The notes under the pieces were generated by a model that saw only the letters and a program-made list of their open reading frames with translations, did not search any database and had not been told where the DNA came from. This document shows, piece by piece, positions 11,199 through 24,996 of a DNA stretch of 31,000 bases (position 1 is its first letter; each line of letters begins with the position of its first letter). The stretch is from the NCBI RefSeq assembly GCF_964340395.1, contig NC_135552.1, forward strand, positions 23,514,681 to 23,545,680. Reading direction: 5' to 3'. A program made the translations under genes and the position numbers. The DNA comes from Glandiceps talaboti (lineage: Eukaryota > Hemichordata > Enteropneusta > Spengelidae).

Positions 11199-13465
11199 AC
11201 AATGGCATAAGGTCTTTTAGAGGACATCATGTTTCAGATATACTTGTTTTATTGTTAAACTGTCTATTGGTGTGAATCATGAAACGGATGTTATTTCCGC
11301 ATATACCGAATGTATTTAAATTGTCAATATTTTAGACAAGAATACGACTAATGATTCAATGTCACATCTTTGGGTTAATAAGATTATCTTTTTCATCGGT
11401 TGATTATGTACGCATTGGAAGATATGTAAATAAGTTCAAAGGTCACATAACCCCTTATTTGGTAGACCGCTGTATGCGAAATTTTTTTCAAAAGTGCCGG
11501 AAATTAAATTTTCATCATTTAGGAGCCAGACAGGTGCCTCATCCTTCATGTGGCATGACTTATTAAAAGGTAAACAGTAATTAGTGGTGGTTTTAGACCG
11601 ATTCTAGCCCCGAGATTAAAAATTTGCTCGATTGCCGACGTCATCGACCGGTACTTGAAATGAGCCGACTTCTCAATCAATTAAATATGGACAGCAGCGA
11701 CGATTTGTCCATTGGGTATTGCTGTACTACTTCAGATTCGTCCATCAAAATATATATACTTCTCACACTCTTGAGAAAAATCCAGTCACATTTTCAATGT
11801 GTTAATATCTACTGGAGAAGAAAACGTGGGTGGGATGTTCTATCATCGTTAAAGTCTCTGCAATTGTAACTTTTCACGCTTTTCGTTGCAACTCAAAAGT
11901 TTACAGAGACAGCCGTAACTAACGTTAAAGTGATGTCCGTATGTAAACAATTGTATAGTACGTACGGACCAGTTTAACTGTATGTCAAATAATATAAATA
12001 CGTGGACTGGTAATGAGTTATTATAGCAAAGTGGACTACACATGCTTCAGTAAGTACAATACCTCAAATAAGTCGTAAAAATAATTATTATTCCAGTTTG
12101 GCCGCTTCCTCGCCAAAACCAAATGTTTCATTCAAAAAGCAAATTGCGATGTCTCATTTTTCATCGCCCAAAAGAAAATTGAAATATTCCTATATTTATC
12201 CAATGCACCTTTTGGATACTGAGTATTTGTCAGTAGTTGGAAAAAAAAGTACTTTGCGGCTAGAAATAAAATCACGACCTTTTATTATAGGTGTACGACA
12301 TATATATCCTGTAATACTGTGATAACAAAATAAACCAATGGATTGAAGGAATCAATGATATATTATTTTTTCGAAAATTGGGCAGGAATTGTTATTGGTA
12401 GCACAGTCGGGGCAAATATTATAGGATCGAGAATGATACTACCGTATTTTTTCTTCTAATATTAAGCAAAGTTTTACATTCGAATTCGGGCTACTATAAT
12501 ATTTAAACCAGCAAATAGCACCGTGGTTGATATGATGGACATGCCTTTCTTCCTTGTCTGTGATTGAGTACATATGTATACATTGTAACAAGAACGTTCG
12601 TATGGGCTCTGTAATTCATGAGTGATAGACAGACTATACACAAATGGCGGGCAATTAACAGTCGCTCATCTATTTTGATCAAATCGCATGATTTTGCGGA
12701 TAAAATATGTGAAAGTAAAGTTTGTAGCAAATTGGGGTAAAATTGAATCAGAATCAAACGAAAATGCGTTGTTGGAAATTGCTTAGAGCCATATAGGTTA
12801 CCATATCAACCAGCAGTTTGACAGTTTCTTTGTCGTGTAAGAGTTTCATACACAAATGAACATTATATTGAAAGTCTTCATCACGCTTATTAAATAATTC
12901 AAATCCATTGAAGCATATTGCTGTGACATATATGTCCAGTCAAGTATAGGCTTTATCCTTGGGGGAATCAAATACACGGATCAGTTTGTACAGACAAACA
13001 GGGGTACCCTCTCTGTACTTCACCGCAAATTACAGAATTGTGAAGTCTCTAGAGCAATGACCGAATCCTTCTTAACCTTCACCAATCTCGGTTTCATTAA
13101 CCTCTGTATTTACCTAGACTTGTGGGGGGTTAAATTGAGTATTATGTGATAATAGGGCGAATTCGTCAGACATTTGAGAACAAGGTTTTACGGAATAGCT
13201 TTTCGTGTTCTATTTCGATTTTCTACAAAATATAGCAAGCAAATCAATTAACTGTTCATTCATGGAAGAAGAATTTGATGTCATTTTTTCAGTTTGGTAG
13301 GAAAGATGTCACGTAAATGACTCCACGTGGAGTTAATTACTCGGTGTAATAAAATATCACTTGAGGGGATTTGGGGTAAATGCATATATGAAGCTAATTC
13401 ATTAGTAGTATAACTTTCTCTGACAGAAATCTACATTTAATACCAGTTTCATCATAAACACATAT
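11199..13465. other. Gene-free AT-rich sequence
   Basis: No supported gene. Contains a DR1-type repeat AGTTCA-A-AGGTCA at 11433-11445 and a perfect 14-bp palindrome around a CACGTG E-box at 13320-13333. The open frames at 11351-11566, 11624-11869, 12098-12322 and 12503-12757 show no domain or splice-supported structure. Confidence 0.5.
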
Positions 13466-13556
13466 CTGTGTGTATGTGTATGTGTGTGGATGTATGTTCG
13501 TGCGTGCGTGCGTGCGTGCATTCGTGTGTATGTATGTGTGTGTGCGTATGTATGTA

Positions 13557-13594
<38 letters not shown>

Positions 13595-13603
13595 CGTATG
13601 TGT
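13466..13603. repeat. TG-rich compound microsatellite (GTGT, GTAT, GTGC units)
   Basis: Mixed GT, GTAT and GTGC tracts, ending in a GT run of about 30 bp and GTGC units. It reads as Thr-His repeats on the reverse strand. Confidence 0.95.
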
Positions 13604-14313
13604 GTCAACTCAACTTATCGCCACAGTAGACTGAATACGATTGGCTCTCAATGCAAGGGTCCTTATGCATTCAAATAATAAAGAGTGCAAACCCCTGAAC
13701 AATTGGACTATACATATATTGTTACTGTATCTTTTAACTTCACCTGCAGCAAACCCCCCTCGCTTTCTACACATGCAATATTGCATGTATTTGGATGAAA
13801 ATACTCAATGGACGGCATTGCTGAGTTTATCAGAATGGTCATCGACTGAATGTTTAGGACTACCTTGTCTCTTGCTTCTTAAAACTAACTCAAGATCCTA
13901 TAGATACCATTCTTGATGTCTTGACGTATTTCAGATCTAATCTATATCATTGCATTTCCAGCAATGAGCGTCTTGTATATTGACGATTTTGATGGTGTGG
14001 ATGAGAAAAACGCCTTGTTCATGAGGTGAGCTTTTGACCTCAGACGTCCAACAGCGAGGATAATTGCGTCATCCATTTAACAAAACCTATGCCTGCTAGG
14101 ATGACTGTTACCTGGGGATATACATCTCTATTTGCAAAAAGCTGTTGTAATTCCCTGCCTTATTTGAGTGTTGAATTGTACATTTCTTCTAGAATTAGAG
14201 AATGGAAACTCGAGCTCTGAGGACGTAAATGTAAATTGATGTTACCAAACCCAATAATAAGTGGGATGTACGAAGAATACAATTACTCCTGGCGATCTCT
14301 GTGTAACTTTTAC
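13604..14313. other. Gene-free sequence
   Basis: No supported gene. The open frame at 13641-13916 has no recognised domain. Confidence 0.5.
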
Positions 14314-14326
14314 CTGTCTGTCTAGA

Positions 14327-14365
<39 letters not shown>

Positions 14366-14403
14366 CTGTCTGTCTGTCTGTCTGTCCGTCTGTATGTCTG
14401 TCC

Positions 14404-14449
<46 letters not shown>

Positions 14450-14493
14450 ATCTCTGTCTGTGTCTGTCTGTGTCTGTGTGTGTCTCTCTCTCG
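14314..14493. repeat. (CTGT)n microsatellite with interruptions
   Basis: About 180 bp of CTGT/GTCT units with point interruptions (TATC, CCGT) and a GT/CT-rich 3' end. It reads as Cys-Leu-Ser-Val repeats. Confidence 0.96.
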
Positions 14494-15926
14494 TAGTGAA
14501 TAGTCGGTTTAAGACTCAGATTTCTGCGCGTAGAGAGACTTCAAACATGTTGACACAAAGATGCATGTCATCTGTGTCCAGTTTTCTTTTTGTGTAATAA
14601 ATAGCGTAACATATAATTGCTTTATCAAGTACTCAATGGCACACACAGACAATTCTATAAAAAGCACACCGTCGACAGCGGTTTTGAGTTGTGTTGATGA
14701 CAGGCAAGGAAATAGAAAATTATGTCTTGGCCCACAATAAATCTAAAAGGAAATTTTCTTTTCCCTGTGGCAATATTTGAGAACTCTTAAGCAGCTCACA
14801 TTTCATGAATAATTTACTTGGTAATCCAAAGCGCAGAAACCGTTCTATCAACATGATGAAGAGGGGTATTTACTGTTGCTGTAAAGCATAGCGGGAAATT
14901 GAATCTTTCAACCGCCAGAGTAGTTTTGAACATTTCATGATACAATTCATTTTTGATAACCACTCTACCAGCATGTTCGAACCGTTTCAAATATATAGTA
15001 GTACACTTTTGACTTACAGTAAGTCTACTTGAGATAACTTCATTATCCCACACATGTAATCATCGTAAACCAAATGACTTTACTGATTGCAACGATATTG
15101 TCCGCGACACAAATACAATCCATAGCATTCCATTATAACCAATTAAGTGTTATATAGCTTTTTATAAGTGAAATGTAACGGCCTTTAACTACCCGTGCTA
15201 TTAAGTAATAAAACTTCAAAGCTTAAGAGTGTCTGACTGGATTCCAGTTATTACGGCTTGGCTGTTGCCCTGCAACAATTACATGTGCCGTGTATGACAA
15301 CCTTGGGGCATAACAAGAGCAGTGTTAAAACTCTTGTCCAACCTTAAGGTAGCGACAGCGAAATAGATGAAGTATTTTGTGATAAAAATGACTAGCTAGG
15401 GAAGTTATAGGCTCACGTTAAAATTACGAAATAAATGACTTAAATGTGTCCATAACACATGCATACCCAACCCGTACAGTACAAATCGTGTAAGCACGAA
15501 GACACAACTCAATCAAATCGTTTTCATTAAGTTTCTATTATCGCACTTAATAAAAAACGACTCCATAAATTTTGAGTGTTATTTCTCTAAATGTACATTC
15601 CGAAGACAGACATGTCAGTCAATAAAATCTATATTATACTACAATATATCTATGTTTGGAAAATTAAGTGGCACGAAGAACTAAATTTATATATTACATA
15701 GTATGACATGTCACAAAATGAGAAGTATCTCTATCCTTGATAATACTAATCGTTGCGTCTATATGAGAACAGGCCACACAACTAAAGTTTATCGTTTATG
15801 AAATTTGCTTTTTAATAACTACTGTGTGTAAATTTAATGACACGAACAACGTGAATACCCTGACACAACTATCTTAGAAAGCAGTGTACGAATATTTTAA
15901 AATATATACCACCTATAGTTTTGATT
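14494..15926. other. Gene-free AT-rich sequence
   Basis: No supported gene. The reverse-strand frame at 14814-15053 (79 codons) is not low-complexity but has no recognised domain or splice sites that would extend it. Confidence 0.5.
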
Positions 15927-17549
<1,623 letters not shown>

Positions 17550-17661
17550 ATGTGTGTGTGTGTGTGTGCGTGTGTGTGTATGTATGTGTATGTATGTATG
17601 TATGTATGTATGTATGTATGTATGTATGTATGTATGTATGTATGTATGTATGTGTGTATGT
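17550..17661. repeat. (GT)n-(ATGT)n microsatellite
   Basis: A GT tract of about 25 bp leads into an ATGT array of about 80 bp. Overlapping forward frames are repeat translations. Confidence 0.97.
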
Positions 17662-18988
17662 ATTATCTCAAATGAACTATGTGCTTTATCACACTTGCTT
17701 CAACATTCTATACTATTATGCAGTTGAAATATTTGAAGTTATCATATTCACACTTTGTATTGCAATCTTGCGATTCGTTATTTTCAAGATCATTCTATAG
17801 CACATTGAAAGCTAGATCCAAATGTTGACATATGAAAGTTTGTTCCTATATAGTCCAATTGAAAGGACAACCTTTTATTTTCACCACAACCTAAACACAG
17901 CGTCCGACGGCCATGCTGCATTACTGGGTCCTAAAATGGCTTAATTTTGATCTCTATGTGAACGGTGACCTCTTTTGTTTGAAACATAAATTAAAGTGTT
18001 GTCCGAAGAAAATCACTGACTGTCAGAGTTTTATGGTGACTGGAACATTTGTTATTATGTATAGCTATAGCACAATTCAACAGGTTTATAAACACACGAA
18101 GGGCCGAGATCAGTAGTTCAAAAAAGTAAATTCTTTTAGTCAGGTCCAGACCTCCCCCATTCTACCCCCCACCCCACCCCACCCCCCAATTGGCCAACAT
18201 TGAACAATTGTAACAGACGTCAGCACACTCAATTTCAAATTAGCATGTAGCAGTATGTAGCGAGGATAAAAAAATACTTCCTTTAATTGTAGGTACTTCC
18301 TTAGTTTAGTGCCATACATTTACTATAGCGAAAATTCTTCCATTTATCAACTTGACATTTTTAGCAAAATCGAAACGCATGCGACATTTCGGTCCGTCTA
18401 CTACTCGGATCTTGATCACGCAATGTGACTTAATTATTCAGCTAAATCAGTGCGTGTACTATCGTACTGCCCTAATGATTCTTGGAACCATCAACAATAC
18501 ATTCTCCATTAAGAGAATTTGGGGGAGTTTTATCCTACATTGAGCTATTGATCTATAGTCCCTAATATTGCCGGGGTTGCTTTATTGTTGTACCTTGCGT
18601 TGCCGAATATCTTCAAAAATTTTATTGCAGCTTACTTCCTTCATTGAATATGCGTAAATTTTGAGGTAAAGAAATTGTATTCGATGTTATGTTTCTATAT
18701 ATCCTATGTATGCCTCGAGGAAAAGATGAGTTTCATACAAACGGGGATTCGATATGAGACAACCTATACTGGCTGTCAAGGTAACACATTGCAACAGGAT
18801 GAGATTCGTGACAGTAATATAAAGTTCTTTTACGTGTTTTCTAAAAATAGCTAGTCAAGACAGGAATGTCGTCTGATTCCATTTAGACTTATGACGTGCA
18901 ATTACTTCCCTCATCTACCTCTTAAAACCTTCTATATCCGCTTCATTCCGTCCCCCTGCCTCTTTCTTCATCTCCACCATCACTTCTG

Positions 18989-18994
<6 letters not shown>
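17662..18994. other. Gene-free AT-rich sequence with a C-rich patch
   Basis: No supported gene. At about 18155-18187 there are five runs of four to six C separated by one to six other bases, so the reverse strand could form a G-quadruplex. Confidence 0.5.

Positions 18995-19072
<78 letters not shown>
18995..19072. repeat. (TC)n microsatellite
   Basis: About 78 bp of pure TC dinucleotide, reading as Ser-Leu or Arg-Glu dipeptides. Confidence 0.98.
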
Positions 19073-19075
<3 letters not shown>

Positions 19076-19104
19076 CCTCTAGCTATCGCTATGGGGCACT
19101 GCAT

Positions 19105-19346
19105 GTGTGTGTGTGTGTGTGTGTTTGTGTCTGTCTGTAAGTATGTATGTATGTATGTATGTATGTATGTATGTATGTATGTCTGTCTGTCTGTCTGTCT
19201 GTCTGTATGTCTGTATGTATGTATGTATGTATGTATGTATGTATGTATGTCTGTCTGTCTGTCTGTCTGTCTGTATGTATGTATGTATGTCTGTCTGTCT
19301 GTATGTATGTATGTATGTAACATAAGTGGGTAGGTAGGTAGGTCTA
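19105..19346. repeat. Compound microsatellite (GT)n, alternating (ATGT)n/(CTGT)n blocks, (GTAG)n
   Basis: After a GT tract, ATGT blocks alternate with CTGT blocks three times to 19319, followed by GTAG units at 19328-19346. The alternation suggests unit conversion by slippage within one parental array. Confidence 0.96.
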
Positions 19347-21135
19347 GGTAGGTGGATATCTTTGTTATAACGTCATCTCACTTTTCAAATCTATTGCATA
19401 TTTCCTCCATTAACCTAGCAGATCACGGAAGAAATACACCGTAAACAGAAATTCTAAAGCGTCAATTGTTTCGGTGCCAAATCTCAAAGTGTCTGGAACT
19501 CCGTAGACGTGTTAAATAGACTGGAAAACAGGCCTCACCGATATCGCCTGTCTTTAAAACACACCTATTCATTCAATCAAATGCGATAACGTACCCTTTC
19601 AAAGGCTTATTTGGTAAACGCTATTAGAGACCGGTTTGCTGCTATCGGCTCATGCATTTCATCCATACTCGATTACTTGTCGGTGCATTTTTGTCAAGGC
19701 AGTGTTGGCATATATCCCTGGGCATTAGCAGCTTGCTAAAACCGGTAGTGTCGTTTTTTGCACTATCGCCGTAGTTTGCCCAATCACTCACCAATCCGTT
19801 GTCTACTCAATCAATCAGTCATCACATAGACACTGCTCATCCACGGTATCCAAAGAATACTGCGAGGTTGTGTAAGTGTTGATTCCTATAGCTATTCAAT
19901 CCATGTCAAAAGGGGGGACACGATCCATTTTCAAAAGTGTGCTGTTGTCGCCACTTTTGACAGGAGTAAGTTTAATTCTGGAAGGGCGGGGGTTTGTGAA
20001 TTGATCAATTGCCTGTGGAATTGAAAACTTTAAGCGAAATGTAGGTAAATCCCTTATAAAAATGGAAATCTCGGCGGTATGGCATCCATTCAGGCGTGTC
20101 ATTTGCGGCATCAATTTCCTGTAATACAACTAAAAGGTGGATTACATGCGTAGTTCACGGCACGGGATGTATACGCTAGATTTACGATATTCGATGTAGA
20201 CTCGTCATATCTTCGGACATGTGTTTTTATTCACAGTCAATATTTATTTTATTTGCATTTGAACAAGCGAACAAACTAATTTCTAGGATGTAAGAGTTTT
20301 ATAGGCAGAATATGCCAGAGAATAGGTTTGTGAATTATCCTTCGAATCGTGAAAGCAGGAACGCCATCGCTGCGTATTATTGGTAAGGAATGAATTGTGG
20401 GAATGCACAGTGTATTTTGAAATTGAGATTCTGTGACTTATCTTAGCTCTATTCTGATAGGTTTTCCCTACTAAAATTCAATGAAATATTATCTTGTTTG
20501 TCGGAAAACGTCAAAGTAATATCAGTCACACAATTGTGACAGCTTAAACCAGAAGTAGATAAAAACGGCAATATAGTATATGTATTAATAGCACAAAGGG
20601 GTCAGCTTGGGCAACGGGATTTAGAAATCGAAAAAGAAGCTTTAATTATTAACAAGGCGCAAGGCAGAATTACAAATGAAATAGCTTTCTCATTTCACGG
20701 CTTATGTTGTTTGTCGTGCAAAGTACTCTTTGAATACAAGAGCATCCATCTTACTAGAACTTACAGGCACTACAAACTGTCTATGCAGCAGCAGACGACA
20801 CACTGTCTGACAAACAAAAATGTCATTACTTTTTTATTCCATATTATCTTCAAAAAGAGAAGAAAAATATATAGCCAATGAGAATTAACAGTGGAGTAAA
20901 GAATACATCTTTCCCTCCCATAGAAACCATAACGTCTGTTAGGGTGTGGTACATATGACCTTTATAATTAATATAATCTAAATATATGCCAGTGTCATTT
21001 TTGGATATTTGATATTCCAGATGTTATAATCGTAATCCTCCTACTACAATGTTGAACTTTAGTAGTTTTAATCTATTGTTGAGGATAAGATGGCAGTAAT
21101 TCGTAACATGTGGTGTCAATGTATATGTCATGTGC
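19347..21135. other. Gene-free sequence
   Basis: No supported gene. The reverse-strand frame at 19896-20129 (77 codons) has normal-looking composition but no recognised domain. Confidence 0.5.
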
Positions 21136-21174
21136 ATCCCACGTGGACGTGGGATGACGATTGTCATAATCGTC
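21136..21174. repeat. Twin abutting hairpins
   Basis: The first has 8-bp arms ATCCCACG/CGTGGGAT around a TGGA loop (21136-21155) and contains a CACGTG E-box. The second starts at the next base, with 7-bp arms GACGATT/AATCGTC around a GTCAT loop (21156-21174). Confidence 0.85.
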
Positions 21175-21404
21175 GTTTAATTTCCACCCATCTCAACATA
21201 TTTCACCATGGAGCTGCCGAAGATACTTTATAAAATAACGTTATGAAGGCCAATTAGTGCATTTGAAGAAGGATTAGTTTTGACAAATAAGGCGTTAACG
21301 TTCAGTCACTCATGGCAAATTGTTAATGTGATACCGACCATCTGGGCAGGATGTAGGATATCTGTTTATGCAGAATTTGATAAATGCAGATCTTGAAATG
21401 CAAA

Positions 21405-21552
21405 GTATGTATGTATGTATGTATGTATGTATGTATGTATGTATGTATGTATGTATGTATGTATCCATCCATGCATGCTTGCTTCCTTCCTTGCTTGCTT
21501 GCTTGTTTGTTTGTTTGTTTGTTTGTTTGTTTGTCTGTCTGTTTGTTTGTTT
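21405..21552. repeat. Compound microsatellite (ATGT)n, (CCAT), (GCTT)n, (GTTT)n
   Basis: An ATGT array to about 21463, then CCAT/GCAT units, CCTT/GCTT units, and a GTTT array to 21552. Each block differs from the previous by about one base of the unit. Long forward frames through it are repeat translations. Confidence 0.96.
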
Positions 21553-22509
21553 ATGAATATCCTTGCCACAAAGAAATAGTTTGCGCTTACCTGTTTACGC
21601 TACATTTAATATATCTAAATTCAATATTAACAATGCTGTATGGTAAATATACCAGCTGTGACAAATCACAGTTAATAAGTCTGCAATCACAGACCACAAC
21701 GTTCATTGTGAAACAATCAATCTTACGAACATGTGAGGGCAAAAGAGCACCTATAAAAACAGTTAGAAAGAGCTGTTTTATGGGCAGAAGAATACACATG
21801 ACTTTTTTGTGCGTTTTGATATATTATACAAGTAAAGCTGCTTTGGCAATACGTCAATATGCGAAATTGTCCATTCATTCCCTTTACTAAATTAAGCAAA
21901 ACGTTTCTAAAAACCTATTTATCCCATGGCTACTTTAACTATAAGTCATTTCTGCCAATGGAAACTCGATCACAGCCTAAGGAATTACGTTCCCTTTAAT
22001 GATCCTCGAAAGCGTTCCCTTACGTGTGAATATATTAACGATATGTATGTGTTAGGTACTAGCGGTGAATAAATATTGTTACAATAATATATGTTGTGCA
22101 CACGATGCCTCGATGTCTAACTTACTAGACCTACCAATTTGTCTTTACTTTCAATGTCAGGTCAGGAAGTGGAAATTGTCTGCTTGAAAAATGATAGCCA
22201 TGGTACGAATATAGGCTTTAAACAGAGCTCAAAACTTGGGCGGTCATACCTGATTTAGCATGTAATAATGGAAAGGCGCAAGTCCCTTCCCTGAGTTGTA
22301 AGAAATAACATTACTTTTAATTATATATCTATTGAATTATGATGTCCATGAACTGTACAGTACTATACGGATTGAATTTTGCAAACAAGGGCAATAAGTA
22401 CAACGTATAAATTGTGTTAGCTGATGGCTTTCACTCATCTCATTATCGAATGATAGTATATAACATTATTATAATTGTATTTATTGTAATTTCGGTGATT
22501 TGTTGATAA
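21553..22509. other. Gene-free AT-rich sequence
   Basis: No supported gene; the long frame ending at 21890 begins inside the preceding microsatellite and carries no domain. Confidence 0.5.
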
Positions 22510-23090
22510 AAACTAAACAATTACCATGACCTTGAATTTTTGGCTATGACCTTGACCTTGGATCAAAAGGATAATGTGTCCAGTGAGTTGCCCATCCCCT
22601 AAAACCCATGTACAGACACTTTTGTCAAATCTATAGCACTTGAGGACTTTGAGATCTTCAGTATTGTCGTATTTTTCACAATTGCGGATCTTGATATCAG
22701 TTGTCTTGGTAACAGGATTTTGTAATAAAGCATTTCCAAATAGGCTTTTAAAGTATTTTTCCTGAAAGACTATATATCATTTGCTATTTTTATGACTGAT
22801 TTTCAGCAATAACAACTATGTCTGATGTTTGTTATATAAAACTTTCCGCCAGAGGTTTAATAAAAAATATAGAAAAAATAAGATGACCTTGAATTTTCAC
22901 TATGACGTTGACCTTTGATCGGAAAGGTCATATGATCAATGAGTTGCCCGTCTCCCCAAACATATATACACATACTTTGATTATGATTATAGCTCTTCTG
23001 GAGCCTGATATATGACGTTTTTCAACGTTTAGCATCCTTCAAAATTATGTCACAGTTACCATGGAAACTGCCTCCTGTGAGTTTGCGCAA
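22510..23090. repeat. Diverged duplication of a TGACCTTGA-containing element
   Basis: Copy A (about 22510-22740) and copy B (about 22868-23090) are offset by about 358 bp. Both begin ATGACCTTGAATTTT at 22525 and 22883, then share TATGAC.TTGACCTT, GATC..AAGG, GAGTTGCCC and an ATAGC.CTT block. Copy A includes TGACCTTGACCT, two abutting inverted AGGTCA half-sites. The pattern is that of an old dispersed element; the family is not recognised. Confidence 0.65.
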
Positions 23091-23227
23091 GAGAGTCTAG
23101 AGGGGCAACATCAGTTTTCTGAAGGCCCAAATATTACTCTAACCAAATATGGTGTCAAAAATTGTAATTCAAACCGTGTAAGGTAACTCCTGTTTTAAGC
23201 CACTTTTTGGACCTTGGCGTCCTGACT

Positions 23228-23830
23228 ATGACGGGTTTCACCTGTATCATTAACCACTGACGGGTTTCACCAGTATCATTAACAACTGACGGGTTTCACC
23301 AGTATCATTAACCACTGACGGGTTTCACCAGTATCATTAACCACTGACGGGTTTCACCAGTATCATTAACAACTGACGGGTTTCACCAGTATCATTAACC
23401 ACTGACGGGTTTCACCAGTATCATTAACGATTGACGGGTTTCACCAGTATCATTAACCACTGACGGGTTTCACCAGTATCATTAACCACTGACGGGTTTC
23501 ACCAGTGTCATTAACGTCTTAGGGTTTCACCAGTATCATTAACCACTGACGGGTTTCACCAGTATCATTAACCACTGACGGGTTTCACCAGTATCATTAA
23601 CGACTGACGGGTTTCACCAGTATCATTAACCACTGACGGGTTTCACCAGTGTCATTAACGTCTTATGGTTTCACCAGTATCATTAACGTCTTAGGGTTTC
23701 ACCAGTATCATTAACCACTGACGGGTTTCACCAGTATCATTAACGATTGACGGGTTTCATCGGTCTCAGTAATGACCGACGGGTGTTACTGACCTCGGTA
23801 ACGACTGGGGGCGTTTTACCGGGAGCGCTG
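23228..23830. repeat. 29-bp minisatellite, about 21 units
   Basis: The unit is 29 bp with core GACGGGTTTCACCAGTATCA followed by TTAAC and a four-base variable end. Its GGG starts at 23233 and recurs every 29 bp. Four intervals near 23522, 23666 and 23694 use or border a variant with GTCTTA in place of the usual GACG lead, which shortens the unit to 28 bp. Units from about 23752 onward degenerate. The variable end takes the forms CCAC, CAAC, CGAT and CGAC. There are no spacers, so it is not a CRISPR array. Confidence 0.95.
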
Positions 23831-24822
23831 GAGGCGAGTTTCAGTAAAGCCACAATTAGGCTATCTTCCACCAATATAATTGCTATCTTTCTTATAGACA
23901 TTTTCTTATCAGTCATGACCATCCTTTCGTCAACATTTCACTTTGTATATCTGGAATGAATCCACTATCTCAATCTAATGTGTGTTTGCTTGGTTAATGA
24001 CGGACATGGAAAGTTTACTAGATGCATTACAAATCAATAACAAGCGAGCCTGAACTCCGGCGATTAAAAGCTGATAAAATAGCGATATAAAGTCGGTCAT
24101 TGGCTTATATCAACTTCTACGTTTCGTATTGTAGAAGGCTTAAAGTGGTCATGTGGATGAGGATTTGTATGCCGGATTTTTTAATTTATAAATAATTTTA
24201 TCATGACTTCCTTCTTGAAAAATTAATGTGAAACAACATAGACCAAGTCTGTGTTTGTTTCTCAATATATTGTTAAAAGCCAAAAAATGTGTAAAAAGTT
24301 TGTTATTAATTGTACGTATAGGAATCAAATAATTGATCCTTGAACAAATACTTGACCCTTGATGAAGCTATCAGAAAAATTACAGAATTTCTTATTAAAG
24401 TCAAGAAGTGACAACACAAATAGAAAATATGGACAATAAGCGGCTGCTTATACAAGTGAGACGAAACGTTGCAATCTCTGTTTAACTGACAAACTTTGTA
24501 TAATCAATGCTGAAAAGAGTATGTTACTGAATAAAAAAATCCGAGCTGGTCTCGAAATGTCGCCATGAAGGCAAATACTCGCTCGCCAACTATAGAAGTA
24601 AACCCCCGTAAGGAATAGTTTAGTCCGACCATCTTGTTACGCAACATATACATACAAACATTAAGTGTATATATATCGACCTTGACAATCCCAATTTAGT
24701 CGTCTTAAGATCGCTCGAAGCGTGAAACTCTGAGTAACGATCTATCGCATCCTTATTATTTTTAAGTAAGTCTATAATGTTCTGCTACTAATATTTGCAT
24801 CGAGCACTGTTCTCTCCAGCGA
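23831..24822. other. Gene-free AT-rich sequence
   Basis: No supported gene; the short overlapping frames at 23740-23959 come from the degenerate end of the minisatellite. Confidence 0.5.
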
Positions 24823-24857
24823 GATACTTACATTCATATCAATATCAATATCAATAT

Positions 24858-24939
<82 letters not shown>

Positions 24940-24996
24940 ATATTGATACTTACATTCATATCAATATCAATATCAATATCAATATATATATATATA
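24823..24996. repeat. (TA)n tract flanked by a direct duplication and an ATATCA/TGATAT inversion
   Basis: An identical segment starting GATACTTACATTCAT and carrying four ATATCA units occurs at 24823 and 24945. Between them is about 77 bp of TA, closed at its right end by ATATTGATATTGATA, the reverse complement of the ATATCA units to the left. The locus could fold into one long hairpin. Confidence 0.93.

Noticed and set aside
14814-15053. Reverse-strand 79-codon frame of normal composition; similar ones at 19896-20129 and 25210-25425
   Set aside because: Length is within chance expectation for 31 kb, with no domain, motif or supporting splice sites.
23228-23830. Regular 29-bp repeat resembling a CRISPR repeat length
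   Set aside because: Units are contiguous with no spacers, no cas genes are present and the DNA is eukaryotic; it is a minisatellite.
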